Shown in pieces: positions 43,939-50,695 of a stretch of 64,000 nt of DNA. Position numbers and translations under genes: made by a program. The notes under the pieces are model-generated. The model saw nothing but the letters and a program-made list of their open reading frames with translations, did no database searches and was not told the DNA's origin. Position 1 is the first letter of the stretch. The number at the start of each line of letters is the position of its first letter. Source of the DNA: JADJGC01 sp964576925 (GTDB lineage Bacteria; Zixibacteria; MSB-5A5; CAIYYT01); the NCBI GenBank assembly GCA_964576925.1, contig CAZNWJ010000005.1:1-64000 (forward strand), in the 5' to 3' direction.

Positions 43939-45380
43939 GCGCCCACCTTCACGTTTCTGAAGCGGACATAGGCCGCACCCTGCGCCGTTCGGCCGTTCTG
44001 TCCCGGCTCGCCCTTGCCGCAGTTTGGGGTTCCCCACAGTGCCCACTCATCCGGATGTCCGGTCGAATCGCAGCTATTCCAGAACTGCACGGTATTGCCG
44101 GAGTAGATCGGCGCCTTGACCATAACGCCAAGTTGCCCGTTCTTGATCTCCCAGCCGATTTCGCCGCCGAGCGTGAAGTTGTCGCGATTGTCATCGATCG
44201 ACCAGGATTCAACACCCTGAATGTAAATGCCGTCCTCGATTTCTGCGATCATGTCTGTGAAGCGTTGATCGCCGGGAACAAGAATCAGGTTGGTCATGCG
44301 GACAAGCGGGATGTTGCCCCAGCCGTCAGCACGAGCGGCTGCAGTGGAGGGTTTGCCGATTCGGACCGCCGTCTCGAGAGAACTCAGGTAATCTACAAGG
44401 ATGCCCTTGTCGATCAGCAGTCGGCGTTCGGCAGGGACACCTTCGTCGTCGAAGAAATAAGTCGCCAGGCCGTCGCGGTAGGTTGGATCGCTGTAGAGGG
44501 TGACGACATCGGATGCGTACTTCAGTTTGCCGAGTTGGTCAGGTGTCGCGAAGCTGGTGCCGGAGAAGTTGCGCTCGGAGCCGAAGACGCGGTCGAGTTC
44601 CAGTGGATGTCCGATCGACTCGTGAATCTGCAGAGATGCCAGATCGGGTGATAACACGATATCGCAAGTCTTCTCCGGACAGGCGATGGCTGACTGCATC
44701 GCCACGACCTGCTCAAGAATCAGGGGAATGTTCTTCTCGATTTCAAAGCTCGCGATCTTCTCATAGCCGCCGGATACAAACTGGCCCGAAGAGGTGGGAA
44801 AGGACCGTTCATAGCGTTCGCGACGGCTCTTGACGATTCCCGCGGTAACCCCGGCGCCGACGTGCGTCAGTACTTGGTCGATATCGCTGCCCGCCAGAGA
44901 GCGGAAATGCTTGGTCTCGCGGCGAAAGTCGAGGAAGGTCGTCGTGGCAGTGATGGCTGATTCGGCGTGCAACAAATCTTCCCAATGCATCAGCAAGTCG
45001 AGTTTCTCATTAAGCGACACCGTGAAGGGATCGACAGCCAAGGGGGTCTGATATTGGTTGGAATTCTTGGGCCAGGACTTAATGGCAACCGGTTGATTGA
45101 TGACCTTGCGGGAAGCTTCGGCTATCGCCATAGCCAATTTGATTACGCGCTCAAATTCGGTTTCGCTGAAAGTTGATGAGGCAGCAAACCCCCAGGCGCC
45201 GTCTTTGAGAACCCTGATGCCGTAGCCGGAGGACACCGATTTCTCGATCGGTTCCACGCGCCGCGAACTGGTTGCGATGCGCTCGATGTCGACTTGTTGC
45301 AGGCGAAGGTCTGCATAATCGCACTTGCCCCGGCATAACTTATCGAGCTTTCCAAACAGCAGAACGAGCCAATTGTTCAT
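43935..45380 (-). CDS. tldD: TldD-family metalloprotease subunit
   Basis: A 481-residue TldD subunit. The zinc motif HEXXXH is present as HESIGH (H253, E254, H258), where E. coli TldD has HEAVGH. Other conserved pieces are SSGYGIRVLKDGAWGFAAS, YFFDDEGVPAERRLLIDKG and the C-terminal FTLGGEIGWEIKNG. It should form the active protease with the TldE subunit encoded next. The start overlaps the stop of the membrane protein gene upstream by four bases. Confidence 0.9.
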   Translation of the reverse strand: MNNWLVLLFGKLDKLCRGKCDYADLRLQQVDIERIATSSRRVEPIEKSVSSGYGIRVLKDGAWGFAASSTFSETEFERVIKLAMAIAEASRKVINQPVAIKSWPKNSNQYQTPLAVDPFTVSLNEKLDLLMHWEDLLHAESAITATTTFLDFRRETKHFRSLAGSDIDQVLTHVGAGVTAGIVKSRRERYERSFPTSSGQFVSGGYEKIASFEIEKNIPLILEQVVAMQSAIACPEKTCDIVLSPDLASLQIHESIGHPLELDRVFGSERNFSGTSFATPDQLGKLKYASDVVTLYSDPTYRDGLATYFFDDEGVPAERRLLIDKGILVDYLSSLETAVRIGKPSTAAARADGWGNIPLVRMTNLILVPGDQRFTDMIAEIEDGIYIQGVESWSIDDNRDNFTLGGEIGWEIKNGQLGVMVKAPIYSGNTVQFWNSCDSTGHPDEWALWGTPNCGKGEPGQNGRTAQGAAYVRFRNVKVGA

Positions 45381-46240
45381 AATGGAATCCCCACAAAATG
45401 CCCGCCGACGAGATACACGCCGATCATAAACAAAACTCCGATCAGAGTCAAGACGACAGCGCCGGCGACGCCGACAAGGTTCTTCTCCGGCCTAAAACCG
45501 AAGATGGTGCCGCGAAAAATTACCGCCAGCGCGATCCAATAGGCGATCAGGAGCATCATCGATGTCTGCGACGTGTTTGAACCAAAGGGCCAGCCGCCCC
45601 AGTAATATCCGAAACGGGCGTGCGAAATCAGAACGCCGACACAAGCGGTGCCGATCAACATCAGCACGCCGGTTATCATCACCTTGCGTGAGACGCGTTT
45701 CAAGTTGCGTTCGTAGCTACGCAAGCCAAAGGCGTTGAACAGCGCCGACGCGGCGAACATGGCGGCGAGGAACATCACGGCGATATGAATCGCCCAGAGA
45801 ACCAGCGAAGGGCGACCTTCAAACAAGACGCGCACGAATTCATCGGGGGCGGACGGCACTCGCAGCGTCGTCGAGTCGGCGAGGCTATGCATGACAATGT
45901 AATAGTCGTAGACGGCGCCGCGGTCGAGGCGGGGAAGCGCTGTTTCGTAGACGTCAAAGCTCTCGAGGTTTCTTGTCAGGATGAGGGAATCGAAGTTGGT
46001 CTGCCCCGTCTGCCGGTAGTGCAGCCAGAATTGCAGGCGAAGCGTATCGGAGGGAGCGCCCACCCAGACCTGAATCCGCGGATCGCTCGAGACCGTGCCG
46101 AGCGAAGTATGATCGAGCAGAATACCGTGCCCTTCGGACTTGTAATAATGTGCCTCGGTGAGTCGGCCGCTGAAGCGCGGGGCTGCGGCAAAAAGCAGCA
46201 GCGCTAAAATGAACGCCAGGAATAGTCGGACACTGCTCAA
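45377..46240 (-). CDS. hypothetical multi-pass membrane protein
   Basis: A 287-residue protein. A signal-like helix (~3-22) is followed by an exported beta-rich domain (~25-145; RIQVWVGAPSDTLRLQFWLH and on) and then four to five transmembrane helices (~147-285). The short FGYYWGGWPFGSN segment between helices stands out. No family recognised. It overlaps both neighbours by four bases (prfA upstream, tldD downstream), so all are one operon. Absence of any recognised motif leaves its role open. Confidence 0.65.
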   Translation of the reverse strand: MSSVRLFLAFILALLLFAAAPRFSGRLTEAHYYKSEGHGILLDHTSLGTVSSDPRIQVWVGAPSDTLRLQFWLHYRQTGQTNFDSLILTRNLESFDVYETALPRLDRGAVYDYYIVMHSLADSTTLRVPSAPDEFVRVLFEGRPSLVLWAIHIAVMFLAAMFAASALFNAFGLRSYERNLKRVSRKVMITGVLMLIGTACVGVLISHARFGYYWGGWPFGSNTSQTSMMLLIAYWIALAVIFRGTIFGFRPEKNLVGVAGAVVLTLIGVLFMIGVYLVGGHFVGIPL

Positions 46241-47322
46241 TTCACCCCTGCCAGTTCGCCGGCCTTCTTTAATCGTTCCTCTTGCTCTTGCTGTTGCAGC
46301 GGCAAGATCAAATCGTCAAGATCTCCGGCAAGGACGTCATTGAGCTTGTGCAGTGTTACATTGATGCGATGATCGGTGACGCGACCCTGGGGGAAATTAT
46401 AGGTGCGGATCTTGGCCGAGCGATCCCCGGAGCCGACCATGGAACGGCGGGCAGAGGCAATCTTCTCCTGCTGTTCGGCAATCGCGCGGTCCAGCAGGCG
46501 CGCCCGGAGCACTTTGATGGCTTTGGCCTTGTTTTTGATCTGCGACTTTTCGTCCTGGCAGGAGACAACCAGGCCGGTCGGCAAATGGGTGACGCGAACG
46601 GCGGAATCGGTCGTATTGACAGACTGTCCGCCGGGACCCGACGAGCGAAAGACGTCGATGCGCAATTCGTTCGGATTGATTTCGATGTCCACGTCGTCGG
46701 CTTCCGCCAGTACAGCAACAGAGGCCGCCGAAGTATGGATGCGCCCCGAAGCCTCGGTTGCGGGGACGCGCTGAACGCGGTGAACGCCCGACTCGTACTT
46801 CAGCAGCGCGTAAACATCCTGGCCCGTAATTGAGAGAATGATTTCCTTAAAGCCGCCCACACCGGTCGGGTTGGAGTTCATCACCTCGACTTTGAATCCC
46901 TTGGTATCGGCGTAGCGGGTATACATGCGGTAGAGATCCGCCGCAAACAGCGCGGCCTCTTCGCCGCCGGTACCGGCGCGGATTTCGAGGATGACGTCTT
47001 TCGAATCATTCGGGTCGCGCGGCGAGAGCAGCAGTTTGAGTTTACGCGTTACCGGCTCGAGCTGCCCGGTGGCCTGCTCCTTTTCGAGAGTCGCCAGTTC
47101 AAGCATTTCCTGATCGGTTTCGCTTGCCAGAAGTTTGTTCGAGTCTTCCACCGTTTGAAGCAACTTGCGGTATTCCTTGCCGACGGCGACGATCTCGGCG
47201 AGGTCCTTATGTTCGCGCGACAGGGTACGAAAGCGTTGGTTGTCAGAAATGACCTTGGGATCGGTCAACTGCTCGTTGATCTTCTCGAGTTTTTCTTCGA
47301 TGGCTTTGACGAGATCAAGCAT
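46237..47322 (-). CDS. prfA: peptide chain release factor 1
   Basis: A 361-residue class I release factor. PAT at 187-189 is the RF1 stop-codon anticodon-like motif (UAA/UAG), and GGQ at 231-233 is the hydrolysis motif in RSSGPGGQSVNTTDSAVRVT. AGTGGEEAALFA is also diagnostic. ATG 47322 gives the canonical length; an upstream in-frame start at 47394 would overlap the previous gene heavily. Its start lies eight bases inside the end of the DUF1385 gene. prmC, its modifying enzyme, is further down the same block. Confidence 0.95.
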   Translation of the reverse strand: MLDLVKAIEEKLEKINEQLTDPKVISDNQRFRTLSREHKDLAEIVAVGKEYRKLLQTVEDSNKLLASETDQEMLELATLEKEQATGQLEPVTRKLKLLLSPRDPNDSKDVILEIRAGTGGEEAALFAADLYRMYTRYADTKGFKVEVMNSNPTGVGGFKEIILSITGQDVYALLKYESGVHRVQRVPATEASGRIHTSAASVAVLAEADDVDIEINPNELRIDVFRSSGPGGQSVNTTDSAVRVTHLPTGLVVSCQDEKSQIKNKAKAIKVLRARLLDRAIAEQQEKIASARRSMVGSGDRSAKIRTYNFPQGRVTDHRINVTLHKLNDVLAGDLDDLILPLQQQEQEERLKKAGELAGVN

Positions 47323-48265
47323 CGGCGAGTTCGCGCACTTCGACGTCCTGCGGCAGTCCCAGCGATGCTTTGACAGCAACGATAGCGACCTCAAGCTGGT
47401 CGAGCGAGGGTTCCTTGGTGGTGATCAACTGCAGCCACAGCCCCGGTTTGATCAGTGTCCGTACAAGCCTGTTGTTGCAGCTTCTCGCGGAGGCCTTGAG
47501 GATCTCATAGGATCCGCCTGCCACCAGCGGTAACAGCGAGAAATGCAGCGCCAGCCGCACGAAGATTTGCGGAGGATTGCCAGTGATGACCTGGAAGAGC
47601 GTGTCGGCGATTGCGAAGATCAGGATCGCGAACAGCGCGACAATCAAGATAAACGAGGTGCCGCAACGCGGGTGCAACGTCGTGTATTTCTTGGCGTTTT
47701 CCGGCGTCAAGGGCTCCTGGTTCTCATAAGCCCAGATCGATTTGTGTTCCGCGCCGTGATATTCGAAGATACGGCGGAAATCTTTGAAATAGCTCAGCAA
47801 GGAAACGTAACCGAGGAAGATAGCGATGCGTACGGCCCCGGCGATCAAGTTGAAGGAGAGCGCGTCTTTGCCGAATCCCAATAGCGAAGCGATCCAGAGC
47901 GGTAAGAAGAAGAAGACGGCGATACCCACGGCCAAAGCAAATACCATGCTGAGGGCGATCATCAACGAATTGGATTTCTTGACTTGCGAAGTCTCGCGGC
48001 CTTCGGCCTTGTCGATATCCTGGGAAGCGATTTCTGCCGAGAAATTTAGCGAGGAAATGCCAATGGCGAGCATCTCGATCAAACCGACGAAACCACGAAT
48101 GATCGGCCAGCCGATTACCTTGTACCGGCGCGCCAGGGGCTTGTACTCCGAGGTGCGAACGACGATCGAGTTGTCGGCGCGACGCACGGCCGTGGCCACG
48201 CGCGACTCAGAACGAATCATGACGCCTTCGATTACTGCCTGTCCGCCAACTTGGAAATCAGCCAT
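47315..48265 (-). CDS. DUF1385-family membrane protein (YqhQ-like)
   Basis: A 316-residue membrane protein. The opening VGGQAVIEGVMIR is the DUF1385 hallmark, and YHGAEHKSIWAYE and LHPRCGTSFILIVALFAI are the second conserved block. Four to five transmembrane helices. The family is widespread, often next to prfA or rpmE as here, and its function is unknown; it has been suggested to bind metal through the conserved H/E/C residues, which are present here. It overlaps the prfA start. Confidence 0.9.
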   Translation of the reverse strand: MADFQVGGQAVIEGVMIRSESRVATAVRRADNSIVVRTSEYKPLARRYKVIGWPIIRGFVGLIEMLAIGISSLNFSAEIASQDIDKAEGRETSQVKKSNSLMIALSMVFALAVGIAVFFFLPLWIASLLGFGKDALSFNLIAGAVRIAIFLGYVSLLSYFKDFRRIFEYHGAEHKSIWAYENQEPLTPENAKKYTTLHPRCGTSFILIVALFAILIFAIADTLFQVITGNPPQIFVRLALHFSLLPLVAGGSYEILKASARSCNNRLVRTLIKPGLWLQLITTKEPSLDQLEVAIVAVKASLGLPQDVEVRELADA

Positions 48266-48285
48266 GGAGACCTCGTGTCGCGTGC

Positions 48286-48318
48286 AAAGAAAAGCAGGAG
48301 CGGATAGACCACTCCTGC
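48286..48318 (-). terminator. Rho-independent terminator after rpmE
   Basis: GCAGGAG (48294-48300) pairs with CTCCTGC (48312-48318); on the minus strand the stem is followed by TTTTCTTT. It lies 20 bases after the rpmE stop and before the DUF1385 start. Confidence 0.8.
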
Positions 48319-48337
48319 CATGATACTCGCTGCAAAT

Positions 48338-48568
48338 CTACTTCTCGGAACCGCTGTCTTTTTGATTGACCTTGGCGTATTTCCGACGGAACCGGTCAAC
48401 GCGACCGGCGGTGTCGATCAGCTTCTGCTTGCCCGTGAAGAACGGGTGGCAATTCGAGCAGATTTCGACTGAGATCGCTTCCTTCGATGTCGAGCGCGTC
48501 TCAAATTCGTTACCGCAAGCGCACTTGATCGTCACCTTATTGTACTTCGGATGAATATCAGCTTTCAC
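48338..48568 (-). CDS. rpmE: 50S ribosomal protein L31
   Basis: A 76-residue L31 of the zinc-binding (C+) type: MKADIHPKYNKVTIKCACGN, then EICSNCHPFFTGKQKLIDTA with the cysteine ligands. The C-terminus VDRFRRKYAKVNQ is standard. A good promoter lies just upstream and a terminator just downstream, so it can be expressed alone, although the DUF1385-prfA block follows on the same strand. Confidence 0.96.
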   Translation of the reverse strand: MKADIHPKYNKVTIKCACGNEFETRSTSKEAISVEICSNCHPFFTGKQKLIDTAGRVDRFRRKYAKVNQKDSGSEK

Positions 48569-48606
48569 TTGTCCTCTTCTCCTCTACGCAAATCTCTAAG
48601 ACCATC

Positions 48607-48635
48607 ATTATACAACATAGTCCACTATTGGGCAA
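48607..48635 (-). promoter_or_regulatory. sigma70-type promoter of rpmE
   Basis: On the minus strand: TTGCCC (48635-48630), 17-base spacer, perfect TATAAT (48612-48607). The rpmE start is 39 bases downstream. Confidence 0.7.
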
Positions 48636-48711
48636 GGATTTCTTTGCGAGTAATGACGCAGCCGCAAAGTATAGAACCTTCGATCTCCCAATAAGTTCCA
48701 GTCACGAGGCG

Positions 48712-49056
48712 CTATTCCGACGCTTTAGCCCGGACTGGATCAGGAAAATCGCGGTAGAGGGCGGAGCGAAAATCGGTGACCGCGCCGTAGACAAGCCGGT
48801 GCAGCCGCTCCGTTTCACCGTCGCGCTTGGCGACGTGCTGAAATGTCTCTTCCAGCTTCGAGAGATTGTCGGTCATGATGGTAATATTAAACTCCCCCAG
48901 CTCAGCCGGGCCGAATCCGAACTTGCGACGGGTGATCGAGTAGCCGGCGATGTGGCCCAGCGTCTTGAGGCGGCCCAAGTAGCCGTTTACATTGTCGCAG
49001 AACTCGAGATCTTTATGCGAGTCCTTGAGATTGCACCAAATTTGGTAGTAGTCCAT
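48712..49056 (-). CDS. DUF6614-like hypothetical protein
   Basis: A 114-residue soluble protein starting MDYYQIWCNLKDSHKDLEFC at ATG 49056, after GGAGGAGC. The pattern of an IWCNLK start, YLGRLKTLGHIAGYSITRRK in the middle, FGPAELGEFNITI and a final ALYRDFPDPVR is like a small conserved family (DUF6614 as I recall it) with a ferredoxin-like alpha/beta fold. Function unknown. It is a single gene between rpmE and the sigma operon. Confidence 0.65.
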   Translation of the reverse strand: MDYYQIWCNLKDSHKDLEFCDNVNGYLGRLKTLGHIAGYSITRRKFGFGPAELGEFNITIMTDNLSKLEETFQHVAKRDGETERLHRLVYGAVTDFRSALYRDFPDPVRAKASE

Positions 49057-49531
49057 GGGGTTTGCTCCTCCTTAGTGAAGCTAATAGGGATCGACAGAAT
49101 CCACAAATTCGAATGGAAAATCAACCACTTTCAAGGGAGTTGATCGTCGCAACGGAGATCAGGCTTACAGGCCGGCGCCAGATTCACAAAAGTCTCACAG
49201 TCAGCTCACTCGTCGAGAGTAAGAAAAGGTAAATTCAGAGCAACATTCTTCAAGCCCGAATCAGCACTTACTCCCCGCGAGACGCCCGCTCCCCACCGGG
49301 CGTTTCACGTTCTAGAGCGGATCGGCTCTCTAACCAGAATCTAACCTGGCTCTTATCTCGCAGAAAGACTCAATTGGGAAATTGCCTGCCACTTTCAAGG
49401 CCCTTCGGGGACCTTACCTTCCCCACGCGCCCGAGTCTTTACTACGCCTGAACGGGGGCAAGATTCGGGCGTCTCTATCTCCAGTGCAAAGTTCTTTTTG
49501 AACAGCGCAAAATCCGTATAATAGACTTAAG
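49057..49531. other. 475-base intergenic region
   Basis: No gene, tRNA or repeat family was found. One inverted repeat CGCCCG...CGGGCG lies near 49286-49302. The right end contains the promoter of the sigma operon (see 49517). Some of it may be the 5' control region of that operon. Confidence 0.5.
49517..49522 (+). promoter_or_regulatory. consensus -10 box just before the sigma factor gene
   Basis: A perfect TATAAT ends ten bases before the ATG at 49532. Transcription would be expected to begin about 49529, leaving three bases or so of leader. The region -35 is not clear (TTGAAC at 49498 is only 13 bases away). No ribosome site precedes the ATG, so the message may be leaderless. Confidence 0.5.
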
Positions 49532-50110
49532 ATGGGAATATCTGATTTCGAACTCTGGCAAGCGGTACTCGAAGGTGATTCCAGAGCCTGGGAGACACTG
49601 ATCCGACGCTATCAAGCGTTGGTCTATGCGGTTGCCACGCGTATCGGGCTGTCTCAGGTCGACGCTGCGGACTGCTTCCAACAGACCTGGCTAATGTTGT
49701 TCAACAACCGGAAGAAACTTGCCGATCCGAGCCGACTCTCCGCCTGGCTGGTCACGACGGCCAAACGCGAGGCGATCAGGTTGAAGTTCAAGCTCGGCGC
49801 TGATCCGGGAGAGGTCGACGACCATGACCTGGTCGACCAGAATCCGCTTCCAGACGAAGAACTGATAGGACTCGAGCGACAATCCCAGATTGAAACAGCG
49901 ATTGGCCAGCTTGATCCCCGATGTCGAAAGCTTGTCGAGGCGTTCTTTTTCGCAGAGCAGGAATGTTCTTATGAGCAAATCGCCGAGTCGTTAGGTATCG
50001 CTCCGAATAGTCTGGGGCCGATCCGACGCCGGTGTCTGGAGCGGCTCAAAAGGATATTGGAGGAATGCGGGTATCTCGAAGTACGGAATTTCCGCGACGA
50101 TGCTCTGTAA
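49532..50110 (+). CDS. ECF-like RNA polymerase sigma factor
   Basis: A 192-residue sigma-70-family protein of ECF size. Region 2 is at ~10-80 (DSRAWETLIRRYQALVYAVA, DCFQQTWLMLFNNRKKL, SRLSAWLVTTAKREAIR). Region 4 is at ~120-175, with the helix-turn-helix in ECSYEQIAESLGIAPNSLGP. It directs RNA polymerase to a special promoter set. It is the first gene of an operon with an HX3CX2C protein, a TPR-CHAT protease and a subtilase. No clear self-like promoter motif was found upstream. Confidence 0.92.
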   Translation: MGISDFELWQAVLEGDSRAWETLIRRYQALVYAVATRIGLSQVDAADCFQQTWLMLFNNRKKLADPSRLSAWLVTTAKREAIRLKFKLGADPGEVDDHDLVDQNPLPDEELIGLERQSQIETAIGQLDPRCRKLVEAFFFAEQECSYEQIAESLGIAPNSLGPIRRRCLERLKRILEECGYLEVRNFRDDAL

Positions 50111-50122
50111 GATGAGGAGAGG

Positions 50123-50695
50123 ATGATCGGAAATATGGACCAACACCTAACGCGCCCTGAACTCTTACAAGCCGCAAATAATCAACGACTTAACACAGAC
50201 CATCTTGATCAGTGCGCCGAGTGTCGCGAGCTGGTTGAGTTGCTCCGCGTATATTGTGTCTCCGGCAAGCTGCATTTGCCAGATGCTCCGGCCGGCTGGA
50301 TAGAGAAGGCGATCGCCATTGCCGGCACGCGGCGCCTGGCGGAGCGAACGCGAATTCTCGTGGCCAAACTTGTTTTTGATTCGTGGTCCGTCCCGCATGC
50401 CGTCGGAGTGCGCGGAGGGAATGTAGCGGCTGATCGGCGTTTGCGATTCGAGTCCCAGGAAATGGTCTTTGATATGCGTTCCGAACAACACGGAAAGGGC
50501 TGGGAATTCGTTGCCCGAATTCACCCGATTACCGAAAACCTGCTGCTTGAGGCGGACAAGAAGAAACTCACGCCGGATGACAGCGGAGTCTTCCAATGGT
50601 CGAGCGCGCGACCACCGCGCAAGATCACGCTCCGTTCTGACGATCGAGTCGTCGAATTGCCGGAGTTGTCGTGGAAAAAGCCGCACTCGAGATAG
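50123..50695 (+). CDS. putative zinc anti-sigma-like protein
   Basis: A 190-residue soluble protein. H27-x3-C31-x2-C34 (DHLDQCAECREL) is the HX3CX2C motif of zinc-binding anti-sigma domains, and the surrounding helices fit. The C-terminal ~100 residues are beta-rich (MVFDMRSEQHGKGWEFVARI, PPRKITLRSDDRVVELPELS) and not recognised. It has no transmembrane helix, so it would act in the cytoplasm. It starts 12 bases after the sigma gene (GAGGAGAGG ribosome site) and overlaps the CHAT protease gene by 25 bases. It could hold the sigma factor and be the protease's target; this is inference. Confidence 0.68.
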   Translation: MIGNMDQHLTRPELLQAANNQRLNTDHLDQCAECRELVELLRVYCVSGKLHLPDAPAGWIEKAIAIAGTRRLAERTRILVAKLVFDSWSVPHAVGVRGGNVAADRRLRFESQEMVFDMRSEQHGKGWEFVARIHPITENLLLEADKKKLTPDDSGVFQWSSARPPRKITLRSDDRVVELPELSWKKPHSR

